NCBI RefSeq assembly: GCF_015291645.1
Contig: NZ_CP030055.1
Location: forward strand, 2,542,001-2,606,000
DNA: 64,000 nucleotides
Source of the DNA: Bradyrhizobium sp. CCBAU 53340
Lineage (GTDB): Bacteria; Pseudomonadota; Alphaproteobacteria; Rhizobiales; Xanthobacteraceae
Direction: 5' to 3'
A program made the position numbers and the translations under genes. Within the stretch, counting starts at the first letter, position 1, and each line of letters begins with the position of its first letter. Of the stretch, positions 19,988-29,647 are shown piece after piece. The notes beneath the pieces were generated by a model. The model was not told the origin of the DNA. It made no database searches and worked only from the letters and a program-made list of their open reading frames with translations.

Positions 19988-21466
19988 ATGAAGGGACTGT
20001 CCGTGAAAAGAGCGCCATTGATTGTCCTGGCCATGATCGCCGCTGCAACGACGGTTGCCGAAGCGGCCGATCTGTCACGCCCCTCCTATGTCAAGGCGCC
20101 GCGACTGGAGAGCGCGCTCTACGACTGGAGCGGGTTCTATCTCGGTGGCAATGCCGGCTATGGCGTCGGCCGTGATCCCAGCACGGTGGGTTTCCCGGGC
20201 TTCTTCGGAGCGCCGGTCCCGCCGCCGGAATCGGTGACTCAAGGCCCCAAGGGATGGCTGGGTGGTCTTCAGGCCGGCTACAACAAACAGTTTGGCAATC
20301 TGGTCCTCGGTATCGAGGGCGACTGGCAGTGGACCGGGCTGCGGGATGCAGCCTGCGTTTTCGTGTGCGACGACGAAACCACCGTCAATGTCGAGCAGAA
20401 GCTGCGGGACTTTGGCACGGTGCGCGGCCGTGTCGGCTATGCGGCCGGCAGCACGCTGTTTTATCTGACCGGTGGTTTTGCTGTCGGCAGGCTTGATACG
20501 AACGTCGGACTGGTACGCGCGCTGGAGGGGACGGCGAACGCGGCGAGCTTCAGGCACACATTGACCGGTGGTACGGTCGGCGGGGGCATCGAGACGGCGC
20601 TATTTGGAAATTGGACCGGTAAGGTCGAGTATCTCTACATGGATCTCGGCGGAGTGTCCGACTCGTTCACGACTGCTACGCCGGGTGGCCGGATCACCAC
20701 ACAGGTCACCAGCGACATTCGCGACCACATTGTTCGGGCCGGTCTGAACTATCGTTTCGGCGGCCTCGGGCAAGGCAGCCTGGATGCGGGCCTGCGTGCG
20801 GCTGCAACGCGTCTTCACGACTGGACCGGCTTTTATGTCGGCGCCAACGCAGGCTATGGCGTTGGCCACGACCCCGCAAGCTTTACCCATGCGACCGTTT
20901 TGGGGACTGGATTTCCGGAAACATTCACCTTGGCGCCCGGTGGATGGCTGGGTGGCGGACAGGCCGGCTACAATTGGCAGACGTCCCAATGGGTGCTCGG
21001 CGTCGAGACCGACATCCAGGGCGCGGGCCAGGTCGATACTGCTTGTGTCAGCGCCTGCGAGCTCACCTTCAGCACGGGGACGACGCTCGAGCGGAAGCTC
21101 AACTGGTTTGGAACGACACGCGGGCAGCTCGGCTACGCCACTGGTCCAGCCTTGCTCTATATCACCGGTGGTGCCGCCTATGGACAGGTGCGCACGAGCA
21201 TCACCGATCTCGGCGGTCCTGGGATCGTTTCGACGGCGAGTGCGAGCCACATCAAGGGCGGCTGGACGATGGGCGGCGGCATCGAGGGAGCCATTTCCGG
21301 TCCATGGAGCGCGAAGCTCGAATACCTCTACGTGGATCTCGGGAATGTCTCCGACACATTCGCGACGCCGGCGGCATTCAGTCCTCCGCTCCGGACCACG
21401 ACGGTCTCCAGCAGCGTGCGCGATCACGTCTTCCGCGCCGGCCTCAACTACCGGTTCGGCGGGTAG
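19988..21466 (+). CDS. Tandem double beta-barrel outer-membrane protein (two Omp25/31 domains)
   Basis: The 492-residue product has a signal peptide (to about AEAADLS) followed by two copies of the same barrel domain. The first covers about 45-258 (DWSGFYLGGNAGYGVGRDPS to VRAGLNYRFGG). The second covers about 276-492 (DWTGFYVGANAGYGVGHDPA to FRAGLNYRFGG). Each copy has its own WLGG.QAGYN, G..RGQLGYA/GRVGYA, KVEYLYMDLG or KLEYLYVDLG element and a C-terminal Phe-type strand, so each looks like a complete eight-stranded barrel. A single Omp25/31 protein is normally about 230-250 residues, so this is an internal duplication and fusion. Confidence 0.85.
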   Translation: MKGLSVKRAPLIVLAMIAAATTVAEAADLSRPSYVKAPRLESALYDWSGFYLGGNAGYGVGRDPSTVGFPGFFGAPVPPPESVTQGPKGWLGGLQAGYNKQFGNLVLGIEGDWQWTGLRDAACVFVCDDETTVNVEQKLRDFGTVRGRVGYAAGSTLFYLTGGFAVGRLDTNVGLVRALEGTANAASFRHTLTGGTVGGGIETALFGNWTGKVEYLYMDLGGVSDSFTTATPGGRITTQVTSDIRDHIVRAGLNYRFGGLGQGSLDAGLRAAATRLHDWTGFYVGANAGYGVGHDPASFTHATVLGTGFPETFTLAPGGWLGGGQAGYNWQTSQWVLGVETDIQGAGQVDTACVSACELTFSTGTTLERKLNWFGTTRGQLGYATGPALLYITGGAAYGQVRTSITDLGGPGIVSTASASHIKGGWTMGGGIEGAISGPWSAKLEYLYVDLGNVSDTFATPAAFSPPLRTTTVSSSVRDHVFRAGLNYRFGG

Positions 21467-21470
21467 CGGC

Positions 21471-23012
21471 TCAGGTCACCGGTGCCGGATTGAACAGCGT
21501 GAGGTCGTTGTGGATGCCCCAACGATCCGACCACGGCTTGGTGCGGCCAGAGGCGACATCGAGGATCAGGCGGAACAGGTCCCAGCCGGTTTCCTCGATG
21601 GTCTTGGCGCCGGTGGCGATGCCGCCCGCGTCGAAATCGATCAGGTCCTTCCAGCGGCGCGCCAGTTCGGTGCGCGTCGCGACCTTGATCACCGGCGCCG
21701 CTGCCAGGCCATAAGGCGTGCCACGGCCGGTGGTGAACACCTGCAAGGTCATGCCGGAGGCGAGCTGGAGCGTGCCGCAGATGAAGTCGCTCGCCGGCGT
21801 TGCCGCGAACAGCATGCCCTTCTGCGTCGCCTTCTGGCCGGGTGAGAGCACTCCGGTGATGGCTGATGAGCCGGACTTGACGATCGAGCCGAGTGATTTC
21901 TCGACGATGTTGGCGAGGCCGCCCTTCTTGTTACCGGGCGTGGTGTTGGCGCTGCGATCGGCGCCACCGCGGGCGAGATAGGAATCATACCAGGCCATCT
22001 CGCGCACCAGCGCGCGGCCGACATCCTCGTTGATCGCACGGCGGGTGAGCAGCTGGATGGCATCGCGCACCTCGGTGACTTCGGAGAACATCACGGTGGC
22101 GCCGGCGCGGACCAGCAGGTCCGCGGCAAAGCCGACGGCGGGATTTGCGGTGACGCCGGAGAAGGCGTCGCTGCCGCCGCACTGCAAGCCGATGACGAGG
22201 TCGGAAGCCGGACAGGTCTCGCGCGTGCGAGTGTTGAGCACCTTCAGCCGCGCCTCGGCCTGGGTCATGATCGCGTCGACGATCGCGCCAAAGCCGTCGT
22301 AGGCTTCGTCCTGCATGCGGACGATGGCATCGCTGACGCCTTCCGGCACCAGCCGCTCGGGCGCCAGTTTTTCGCAGCCGAGGCCGACCACCAGAATCTC
22401 GCCGCCGAAATTCGGGTTGAGCGCGAGGTTCTGCAGCGTGCGGATCGGCACCACGGCGTCAGGCGCGGTGATGGCGACACCGCAGCCATAAGCATGTGTG
22501 AGCGGCACGACGTCATCGACGTTCGGGTACTTCGGCAAGAGCTCGGTGCGGATGCGCTTCACCGCATATTCCATCGTGCCCTTGACGCATTGCACGGAGG
22601 AGGAGATGCCGAGGATGTTCTTGGTGCCGACCGAACCGTCCGGATTGCGGTAGCCCTCGAAGGTGAAGCCTTCGAGCGGTGGCAGCGGCGCAGGCACCGC
22701 GGTGGAAATCTCGAGCTTGTCGAGGGCAGGGGCCTCCGGCATGCGGATGCGCGCCTCATCGACCCATTCGCCGGCCAGGATCGGCGAGAGCGCGTAGCCG
22801 ATGATCTCGCCATAGCGGACGATCGGCTCGTCTTGGGCGATGTCGACCAGCGCGGTCTTGTGCCCTTGCGGCACGAAGGCGCGCAGCGTCAGTCCGCAGG
22901 CAAAGCGGGAGCCGGCGGGAAGCCCGAAATCATTGACCACGATCGCGACATTGTCGCGCGCGTTGAGCTTGATGTAGCGGGGCTGTTCTTTCGCTGCGAC
23001 GTCCTGGTCCAT
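21471..23012 (-). CDS. garD: Galactarate dehydratase (UxaA/GarD family)
   Basis: The 513-residue protein has a small N-terminal SAF-like domain (about 10-100) and the UxaA/GarD catalytic part ([33 protein letters not shown]). It would dehydrate galactarate (meso-galactaric acid) to 5-dehydro-4-deoxy-D-glucarate. Family members also act on altronate, but the neighbours (GudD, KdgD, semialdehyde dehydrogenase) point to aldarate use. It is the last gene of the minus-strand catabolic run, after a 121-bp gap holding a perfect 30-bp inverted repeat. I see no clear ribosome site before the ATG. Confidence 0.85.
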   Translation of the reverse strand: MDQDVAAKEQPRYIKLNARDNVAIVVNDFGLPAGSRFACGLTLRAFVPQGHKTALVDIAQDEPIVRYGEIIGYALSPILAGEWVDEARIRMPEAPALDKLEISTAVPAPLPPLEGFTFEGYRNPDGSVGTKNILGISSSVQCVKGTMEYAVKRIRTELLPKYPNVDDVVPLTHAYGCGVAITAPDAVVPIRTLQNLALNPNFGGEILVVGLGCEKLAPERLVPEGVSDAIVRMQDEAYDGFGAIVDAIMTQAEARLKVLNTRTRETCPASDLVIGLQCGGSDAFSGVTANPAVGFAADLLVRAGATVMFSEVTEVRDAIQLLTRRAINEDVGRALVREMAWYDSYLARGGADRSANTTPGNKKGGLANIVEKSLGSIVKSGSSAITGVLSPGQKATQKGMLFAATPASDFICGTLQLASGMTLQVFTTGRGTPYGLAAAPVIKVATRTELARRWKDLIDFDAGGIATGAKTIEETGWDLFRLILDVASGRTKPWSDRWGIHNDLTLFNPAPVT

Positions 23013-23030
23013 GGGAGGATTCCGGGATTT

Positions 23031-23117
23031 GTAGGGTGGGTTAGCGCAGCGTAACCCACCTCTTCTGCTTCCGCGGACAGAGACATTGGTGGGTTACGCT
23101 GCGCTAACCCACCCTAC
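23031..23117. repeat. Perfect 30-bp inverted repeat (palindromic intergenic element)
   Basis: Arms at 23031-23060 and 23088-23117 are exact reverse complements, with a 27-base loop. Each arm is itself partly palindromic around a central GCGCAGC. It lies between two genes of one pathway and could form a strong RNA hairpin that attenuates garD or stabilises upstream mRNA. It looks like a dispersed REP-like element. Confidence 0.85.
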
Positions 23118-23133
23118 GAGATGTTCCCCGTGA

Positions 23134-24582
23134 TTAGCCGGGGAACGTATAAGCCGTCTTCACCGTCGTGTAGAACTCACGCGCATAGGAGCCCTGCTCG
23201 CGGGCGCCGTAGCTCGAGCCCTTCCGACCGCCGAACGGCACGTGATAGTCGACGCCGGCGGTCGGCAGATTGACCATCACCATGCCGGACTCGCTGTTGC
23301 GCTTGTAGTGCGAGGCGTATTTCAGGCTGGTGGTGCAGATGCCGGAGGCGAGGCCGAACTCGGTGTCGTTGGAGATCGCCAGCGCTTCCTCGTAGTTCTT
23401 GGCGCGGATCACGGCGGCGACCGGTCCGAAGATTTCCTCACGCGCGATGCGCATGTTGTTGTTGGCTTCGGTGAACAGCGCCGGCTGGAGATAGTGGCCA
23501 GGCGTCTCGCGCTTGAGCAGCTCGCCGCCGAAAGCGAGCTTGGCGCCTTCATCCTGGCCGATCTTGATGTAACGGAGATCCTGGTCGAGCTGGCTCTGGT
23601 CGACCACGGGGCCGATATGCACGCCGGCCTTGAGCGCGTCGTCGACCGACAGGCTGTTCAGGCGTTCGGCCACCGCGGCGACGAAGCGGTCGTGAATGCC
23701 TTCGGTCACGATCAGGCGGGACGAGGCGGTGCAGCGCTGGCCGGTCGAGAAATAGGCGCCATTGACGGCGACCTCGACGGCGGTCTTCAGGTCGGCGTCG
23801 TCGAGCACGACCAGCGGGTTCTTGCCGCCCATTTCGAGCTGGAATTTCTTCATCGGATTCGAGAGCACGCAGGCCTGCGCGATCTTGCGGCCCGTTTGCA
23901 CCGAGCCGGTGAAAGAGATCGCGGCAACATCGGGGGACTCGAGCAGGGTCTGGCCGACCACGGAGCCGGAGCCGACCACGAGATTGAACACGCCGGCCGG
24001 AATGCCGGAGCGGGTGATGATCTCGGCGAGCGCATGGCCGGAGCCCGGCACCAGCTCGGCCGGCTTGAACACCACCGTGTTGCCGTAGCAGAGCGCGGGC
24101 GCGATCTTCCAGGCGGGGATGGCGATCGGGAAATTCCAGGGCGTGATCATGCCGACGACGCCGACCGGCTCACGCGTGAGCTCGACGTCGAGGCCCGGAC
24201 GGACGGAGGCGCCCTTTTCGCCGATCAGGCGCAGCGCCTCGCCGGCAAAGAACGCAAAGATCTGGCCGGCGCGGGCGACCTCGCCGATGCCCTCGGGCAG
24301 CGTCTTGCCTTCCTCGCGGGCGAGCAGGCGGCCGAGCTCTTCCTTGCGGGCGAGGATCTCGGTGGAAATCTTGTTCAGCGCGTCGTAGCGCACCTGCGGC
24401 GTCGATTGCGCCCAGGCCGGGAAGGCGGCCTTCGCGGCGGCAATGGCCTTCTCGGTCTGTGCCTTGTCGGCCTTGGCGTATTCGCCGACGATGTCATTGG
24501 TGTTGGAGGGGTTGATGTTCTTGGTGACGCCGGAGCCGTCGACCCATTCGCCGCCGATGAAGTTCTTCAGGATCGCAGTCAT
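23134..24582 (-). CDS. Aldehyde dehydrogenase, probably 2-oxoglutaric semialdehyde dehydrogenase
   Basis: The 482-residue NAD(P)-dependent aldehyde dehydrogenase shows the cofactor and active-site motifs ITPWNFPIAIPAWK, ISFTGSVQTG, LEMGGKN (catalytic Glu) and GQRCTASSR (nucleophilic Cys). Context suggests it oxidises 2,5-dioxopentanoate, the KdgD product, to 2-oxoglutarate, which is the last step of the oxidative aldarate route. A GGAGGAAACG ribosome site precedes the ATG. The gene follows gudD by 18 bp, so the two are co-transcribed. Substrate specificity is inferred from neighbours. Confidence 0.88.
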   Translation of the reverse strand: MTAILKNFIGGEWVDGSGVTKNINPSNTNDIVGEYAKADKAQTEKAIAAAKAAFPAWAQSTPQVRYDALNKISTEILARKEELGRLLAREEGKTLPEGIGEVARAGQIFAFFAGEALRLIGEKGASVRPGLDVELTREPVGVVGMITPWNFPIAIPAWKIAPALCYGNTVVFKPAELVPGSGHALAEIITRSGIPAGVFNLVVGSGSVVGQTLLESPDVAAISFTGSVQTGRKIAQACVLSNPMKKFQLEMGGKNPLVVLDDADLKTAVEVAVNGAYFSTGQRCTASSRLIVTEGIHDRFVAAVAERLNSLSVDDALKAGVHIGPVVDQSQLDQDLRYIKIGQDEGAKLAFGGELLKRETPGHYLQPALFTEANNNMRIAREEIFGPVAAVIRAKNYEEALAISNDTEFGLASGICTTSLKYASHYKRNSESGMVMVNLPTAGVDYHVPFGGRKGSSYGAREQGSYAREFYTTVKTAYTFPG

Positions 24583-24600
24583 CGTTTCCTCCAGAGTGTT

Positions 24601-25944
24601 TTAGCGAACGAGGCAGGGACGCTTGTCGTCGAAGGTCCAGCCGGGGATCAGGTCCTGCATGGCGATAGCGTCATCCCGGGCGCCAAGTCCATGCTTCTTG
24701 TAGAGCTCATGCGCGGCTTCGATGGCAGCGCGGTCGATCTCGATGCCGAGGCCCGGACGATCCGGGACCTCGATCTTGCCGCCGCGGATCAGCAGCGGTT
24801 CTTTCGTCAGCGCCTGGCCATCCTGCCAGATCCAGTGCGTGTCGATCGCGGTGACCTTGCCGGGAGCTGCGGCACCGACATGGGTGAACATGGCGAGCGA
24901 AATGTCAAAGTGGTTGTTGGAGTGCGAGCCCCAGGTCAGGCCGTTATCACGGCAGGTCTGGGCGACGCGGACTGAGCCTTGCATGGTCCAGAAATGGGGA
25001 TCAGCCAGCGGAATGTCTACCGCGCCCAGCCGCAATGCATGGGACAGCTGCCGCCAGTCGGTGGCGATCATGTTGGTCGCGGTCGGCAGGCCGGTGGCAC
25101 GGCGGAACTCGGCCATGATCTCGCGCCCGGAGAAATCGGCTTCGGCGCCGCAGGGATCCTCAGCATAGGCGAGAATGCCGTGCATGCCCTTGCAAAGGCC
25201 GATGGCTTCATCGAGCGACCAGGCGCCGTTCGGGTCGAGCGTGACGCGCGCGTTGGGGAAACGCTTGGCGATGGCGGTGACGGCCTCGATCTCCTGCTCG
25301 CCACGCAGCACGCCGCCCTTGAGCTTGAAGTCGAAAAAGCCGTAGTGATCTTGCGTGGCTTCCGCCAGCCGCACCACGGTCTCCGGCGTCATGGCTTCCT
25401 GATGACGGAGGTTGAACCAGTCGGGCTTGCCGGTCTCGCCCGTGACGTAGTCGAGCTTGCTCTTGCGCCGATCGCCGACGAAGAAGAGATAGCCCAGCGT
25501 CTCGACGCTCTTGCGCTGCTGGCCTTCGCCGAGCAGGGCCGCGACAGGCAAATTGAGATGCTGGCCAAGCAGGTCGAGCAGGGCGGATTCGATTGCAGTA
25601 ACGGCGTGGATCATCACGCGAAGGTCGAACGTCTGCTTGCCGCGGCCACCGGCATCGCGGTCGGCGAAGGTCGTCCTGACATCGGCGAGAATGTTGTTCA
25701 TCGCGCCGACGGTCTTGCCGATCACGAGATCCCTGGCGTCCTGGAGCGTCTGCCAGATCTTTTGCCCGCCCGGTACCTCGCCGACGCCGGTGTGACCGGC
25801 ATTGTCGGTGAGGATGACGATGTTGCGGGTGAAGAACGGCGCGTGCGCGCCGCTCAAATTGAGGAGCATGCTGTCGCGGCCCGCAACCGGGATCACCTGC
25901 ATCGCGGTGACGACCGGTGCGCCAGAAATATCCGTCCGGGCCAT
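24601..25944 (-). CDS. gudD: Glucarate dehydratase (enolase superfamily)
   Basis: The 447-residue protein has the glucarate dehydratase layout: an N-terminal capping domain and a C-terminal barrel. The barrel holds the KxK base pair (FKLKGG), metal-site segments (LDPNGAW, YAEDPCG, NMIATDW) and the catalytic His region (HSNNHFDIS). It converts D-glucarate (and L-idarate in known enzymes) to 5-dehydro-4-deoxy-D-glucarate. Length equals that of the E. coli enzyme. GGAGGAGG lies before the start. It sits 26 bp after kdgD, whose enzyme uses its product. Confidence 0.93.
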   Translation of the reverse strand: MARTDISGAPVVTAMQVIPVAGRDSMLLNLSGAHAPFFTRNIVILTDNAGHTGVGEVPGGQKIWQTLQDARDLVIGKTVGAMNNILADVRTTFADRDAGGRGKQTFDLRVMIHAVTAIESALLDLLGQHLNLPVAALLGEGQQRKSVETLGYLFFVGDRRKSKLDYVTGETGKPDWFNLRHQEAMTPETVVRLAEATQDHYGFFDFKLKGGVLRGEQEIEAVTAIAKRFPNARVTLDPNGAWSLDEAIGLCKGMHGILAYAEDPCGAEADFSGREIMAEFRRATGLPTATNMIATDWRQLSHALRLGAVDIPLADPHFWTMQGSVRVAQTCRDNGLTWGSHSNNHFDISLAMFTHVGAAAPGKVTAIDTHWIWQDGQALTKEPLLIRGGKIEVPDRPGLGIEIDRAAIEAAHELYKKHGLGARDDAIAMQDLIPGWTFDDKRPCLVR

Positions 25945-25970
25945 CGCACCCTCCTCCCTGTTGTCGCTTG

Positions 25971-26915
25971 TTATTCAGCAGCCTGTTGTGACGATCGGAT
26001 GGCGGGCAGATTCTTCACCAGCTCCGTCAGTTCCGCCATTTCCTGCTCGGTGAGATCGGTCAACGGCGGACGGACCGGGCCGGAATCACGGCCGATCACC
26101 TTCATGCCGGCCTTGATGATCGAGACCGCGTAGCCCTTCTTGCGGTTGCGGATCGCGATCAGCGGCAGGATGAAGTTCTTCAGGCCGGCGTGGATCGTGG
26201 CATGGTCGCGCTTGCGCACCGCGGCGTAGAAGTTGGTGGCGAACTCGGGCACGAAGTTGAACACGGCGGAGGAGTAGGTCGTCACGCCCATGTCGAGATA
26301 GGGCAGCGCGAACGTCTCGGCGGTCGGCAGGCCGCCGACATAGGTGAGGCGGTCGCCGAGCTTGGTGTAGACGCGCGTCATCAGCTCGATGTCACCGATG
26401 CCATCCTTGTAGCCGACGAGGTTCGAACAGCGCTCGGCGAGGCGCGCGAGCGTGTCGGGCTGGAGGATGGCGTTGTCGCGGTTATAGACGATGACGCCGA
26501 TCTTCACGGATTTGCAGACCGCCTCGACGTGGGCGGCAAGGCCGTCCTGCTCGGAATGGGTGAGGTAGGGCGGCAGCAGCAACAGGCCGTCAGCGCCGGC
26601 CTTTTCCGCGCCCACAGCGATCTCGCGCGCGATGGCGGTGCCATAGCCGGTGCCGGCGAGCACGGGCACGCGGCCCTTGGTCTCGTCGACCGCGACCTCG
26701 ACGACCTCAGGAACCTCGGTCGGGGTCAGCGAGAAGAATTCGCCGGTGCCGCCGGCGGCGAACAGACCTGCGACGTCATAGCCGCACAGCCAGTCCATAT
26801 TGGCGCGGTAGGTCGCCTCGTCGAACGAGTAGTCCGCCCTGAACGGCGTGACGGGGAAGGACAGGAGGCCCGATCCGATCTTCTGGGCCATTTCCTGCGG
26901 GGTCATCTTGCTCAT
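25971..26915 (-). CDS. kdgD: 5-dehydro-4-deoxyglucarate dehydratase
   Basis: I start at 26915 ([11 protein letters not shown]) because AGGGA lies just upstream; a longer frame to 27014 lacks family-like sequence. The 314-residue protein belongs to the DapA/N-acetylneuraminate lyase superfamily. It has the Schiff-base Lys in [10 protein letters not shown] and the active-site Tyr in GVIVYNRDN. It dehydrates and decarboxylates 5-dehydro-4-deoxy-D-glucarate to 2,5-dioxopentanoate. Both dehydratases of the locus feed it. A 128-bp gap from the LysR gene may hold its promoter. Confidence 0.92.
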   Translation of the reverse strand: MSKMTPQEMAQKIGSGLLSFPVTPFRADYSFDEATYRANMDWLCGYDVAGLFAAGGTGEFFSLTPTEVPEVVEVAVDETKGRVPVLAGTGYGTAIAREIAVGAEKAGADGLLLLPPYLTHSEQDGLAAHVEAVCKSVKIGVIVYNRDNAILQPDTLARLAERCSNLVGYKDGIGDIELMTRVYTKLGDRLTYVGGLPTAETFALPYLDMGVTTYSSAVFNFVPEFATNFYAAVRKRDHATIHAGLKNFILPLIAIRNRKKGYAVSIIKAGMKVIGRDSGPVRPPLTDLTEQEMAELTELVKNLPAIRSSQQAAE

Positions 26916-27043
26916 GGGCGCTGTTCCCTGCTCTCGTGTGTGTCGGGGACGCTCACTGAGGCACGCGTCCATGGGCCGCTGTTTAGGCAACCGTTCGATG
27001 CGCGTCCAAGCCAAAGCCTATATCGACCGATGCGGATTGAGCA

Positions 27044-27949
27044 TCAATCTTCCATCACCTCCACCGAGGACAATTCGCTGGCGATCTTGACCAGGGCGGA
27101 GAGCAGCGGATTCTCGTCGTCGCGGCGCCAGACCATGAAGAGCTCGACCGGGACGCGGTTGCGCAGCTTCAGCGGCCGTAGCCGAACATCGGAGATTTTC
27201 AGGCCGGCGGCGGCGGCCGGCACGATGGCAAGGCCGAGGCCGGCGCGCACCATGGCGAGGATCGAGTGGATCTGGCTGAGATGCTGGACATAGCGCGGCA
27301 GGATGTCGGCGCGGGTGAACAAGGCCACCAGCAGATCGTGGAAGTAGCGGCTCTCATAGGGCGAATACATCACGAAGGGCTGGTCGTCGAAATCCTTGAT
27401 GGTGATGCTGTCCGCATTCGCCAGCGGGTGCTTTTTCGGGATCGCGGCGAGCAGGGGCTCGGCGACGACGCGGCGGCTGGCGAGCTCCGGCCGCGCGATC
27501 GGCGGCCGCAGCAGGCCGGCATCGATTTGGCCTGATGTGAGCGCCTCGAACTGGTCGCCCGAGACCATCTCCTTCAGCGAGAAATCGACCTCGGGGAGCT
27601 TGGCGCGGCAGGCCGCGACCAGCTCGGGCAGGAAGCCGTAGGCGGCGGCGGCCGTGAAGCCGATCTTCAGCGAGCCGGTCTTGCCGAGCGCGATGCGGCG
27701 AGCGACCTGCGAGGCGCTCTCCGCGAGCTTCAGGATGCGGCGGGCCTCGGGCAGGAAGCTACGGCCGGCCGGGGTCAGGCGCACCGAGCGGCTAGTGCGC
27801 TCCAAGAGCGGCGCGTCGATGATATGCTCGAGCACCTGGATCTGCCGGGACAGCGGCGGTTGCGTCATGTTCAGCCGCACCGCGGCGCGGCCGAAATGCA
27901 ATTCCTCCGCCACCGTGACGAAACAGCGGAGCTGGTTGAGGTCGAACAT
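27044..27949 (-). CDS. LysR-family regulator of the aldarate locus
   Basis: The preferred start is 27949 (MFDLNQLRCFVTVAEELHFGRAAVRLNMTQ...), the standard LysR N-terminus; upstream residues look non-native. The 301-residue protein has an N-terminal winged helix-turn-helix (AAVRLNMTQPPLSRQIQVLE) and a C-terminal substrate-binding domain (about 90-295). It lies on the same strand between the transporter and kdgD, so it probably controls uptake and catabolism of glucarate or galactarate. The inducer is inferred from the locus, not from the sequence. Confidence 0.88.
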   Translation of the reverse strand: MFDLNQLRCFVTVAEELHFGRAAVRLNMTQPPLSRQIQVLEHIIDAPLLERTSRSVRLTPAGRSFLPEARRILKLAESASQVARRIALGKTGSLKIGFTAAAAYGFLPELVAACRAKLPEVDFSLKEMVSGDQFEALTSGQIDAGLLRPPIARPELASRRVVAEPLLAAIPKKHPLANADSITIKDFDDQPFVMYSPYESRYFHDLLVALFTRADILPRYVQHLSQIHSILAMVRAGLGLAIVPAAAAGLKISDVRLRPLKLRNRVPVELFMVWRRDDENPLLSALVKIASELSSVEVMED

Positions 27950-28006
27950 CGATACATGCCTTAGATGGATAAGGCGTTTCCCCGGCACTTCTAGCATCGA
28001 TCACTC

Positions 28007-28041
28007 CCAAAACAAAGACGGCGGCCTTTTAGAGCCGCCGT
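28007..28041 (-). terminator. Rho-independent terminator after the transporter gene
   Basis: A perfect 8-bp stem (28018-28025 with 28034-28041) and an 8-base loop are followed on the minus strand by a T-rich tail (CTTTGTTTTG). It separates the MFS transporter transcript from the LysR gene. Confidence 0.75.
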
Positions 28042-28072
28042 TGAGTTGCCTGGTCAGCTCCCGTGAGAGCCC

Positions 28073-29413
28073 TCAGGAGGAACGTTTGAGCACGACGCGC
28101 TCGATCTTGCCGACCACCACCAGGTAGGCGAACGCCGCCATCAGCGCGTTGATGCCGACGAACACCAGGGCGCCGTTGAAGGAGCCGGTCGCGGCCACGA
28201 TGTAGCCGATCACGATCGGCGTGGTGATCGAGGAAAGGTTGCCGAAGGAGTTGAACAGGCCGCCGGAGACGCCGCCGGCTTCCTTGGGCGAGGTGTCGGA
28301 GACCACAGCCCAGCCGAGCGCGCCGATGCCCTTGCCGAAGAAGGCGAGCGCCATGAAGCCGACCACCAGCGCCTGGCCGTCGACATAGTTGCAGGCGATG
28401 ATCGACATCGACAGCAGCATGCCGCCGACGATCGGGATCTTGCGGGCCATGGTCAGCGAGCCGGTCTTGCGCAGGATGGCGTCGGAAATGATGCCGCCGA
28501 GCACGCCGCCGATGAAGCCGCACAGCGCCGGCAGCGTCGCGACGAAGCCGGCCTGCAGGATCGACAGGCCTCGCTCCTTGACCAGGTACACCGGGAACCA
28601 GGTCAGGAAAAAATAGGTCAACGTGTTGATGCAGTACTGGCCGAGATAGACGCCGAGCATCATGCGGTTGGAGAGCAGCTGGCGGATGTGGTCCCACTTC
28701 GGACCTGAGTCCGGCGCGCGCTCCTCTTTGGGCGCGTCGAGATCGACCAGCGCGCCGCCGTCCTTGATGTAGTCGAACTCGGCCTCGTTGATCGAGGAGT
28801 GTTCTTTCGGCCCGTAGACCGACTTGATCCAGACGAGGCCCATGAGGATTCCGAGCCCGCCCATCACGAAGAACACGTAACGCCAGCCGTAATCATGGGC
28901 GATCCAGCCCATCAGCGGCGCGAAGATCACCGTGGCGAAATACTGCCCCGAATTGAAGAAGGCCGATGCCGTGCCGCGCTCATTGCCGGGAAACCAGGCC
29001 GCGACGATACGCGCGTTGGCGGGGAAGGACGGCGCTTCGGCGATGCCGACCAGGAGGCGCAGCGCAAACAGCACGATGATGGCCGCACCGGCGCTGAAGA
29101 AGCCGACCCAGCCCTGCATCATCGTGAACAGCGACCAGACGATGATGCTGAAGGCATAGACGAGGCGTGAGCCGTAGCGGTCGAGCAGCCAGCCCCCCGG
29201 CACCTGCGCGGCCACATAGGACCAGCCGAAGGCCGAGAAGATCCAGCCCATGGCGACGGGATCGAGATGCAGTTCCTTGGACAGCGCGGAGCCTGCGATC
29301 GACAGCGTGGCGCGGTCGGCATAATTGACGGTGGTGACCAGGAACAGCATGGTCACGATGAACAGCCGGACGCGAGACCTCCTCACATCCGCTGCGGACA
29401 CCACTGCGCTCAT
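28073..29413 (-). CDS. gudP: MFS aldarate transporter (anion:cation symporter family)
   Basis: The 446-residue protein has twelve predicted membrane segments in two halves, with a central cytoplasmic loop around 205-245. The N-terminal RYGSRLVYAFSIIVW and NYADRATLSIAGSAL motifs are typical of the anion:cation symporter (phthalate/glucarate) family. With GudD, GarD and KdgD encoded next to it, uptake of D-glucarate and galactarate is the likely role. AAGGAGG precedes the start. Its transcript ends at the hairpin before the LysR gene. Confidence 0.85.
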   Translation of the reverse strand: MSAVVSAADVRRSRVRLFIVTMLFLVTTVNYADRATLSIAGSALSKELHLDPVAMGWIFSAFGWSYVAAQVPGGWLLDRYGSRLVYAFSIIVWSLFTMMQGWVGFFSAGAAIIVLFALRLLVGIAEAPSFPANARIVAAWFPGNERGTASAFFNSGQYFATVIFAPLMGWIAHDYGWRYVFFVMGGLGILMGLVWIKSVYGPKEHSSINEAEFDYIKDGGALVDLDAPKEERAPDSGPKWDHIRQLLSNRMMLGVYLGQYCINTLTYFFLTWFPVYLVKERGLSILQAGFVATLPALCGFIGGVLGGIISDAILRKTGSLTMARKIPIVGGMLLSMSIIACNYVDGQALVVGFMALAFFGKGIGALGWAVVSDTSPKEAGGVSGGLFNSFGNLSSITTPIVIGYIVAATGSFNGALVFVGINALMAAFAYLVVVGKIERVVLKRSS

Positions 29414-29647
29414 CCGGCGCCTCCTTGAACTCGAAATATTTCCTCAGGGCGACTCCTAGAGGCGCACGCGGGAAAGTGTCCAAGTTCAAGGGGGTATCGA
29501 TTGATGCCGTTTTTGAATTGATGGAACGGCAGGTCGATCGTGAGGGCTCAGTCACAGCCGCCGCGGCGTACTGGATCGCCCGCCCAGTGCACGCAATTGC
29601 GCACAAGGCGGCCGATGACAGCGAGGGGTTGTGATTGCAGCGAAGGA

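Noticed and set aside
29425..29634. A 69-residue plus-strand frame in the gap between the MFS and phosphatase genes
   Set aside because: No ribosome site, no family resemblance and no conserved-looking motif; most of it is probably promoter DNA of the MFS gene.
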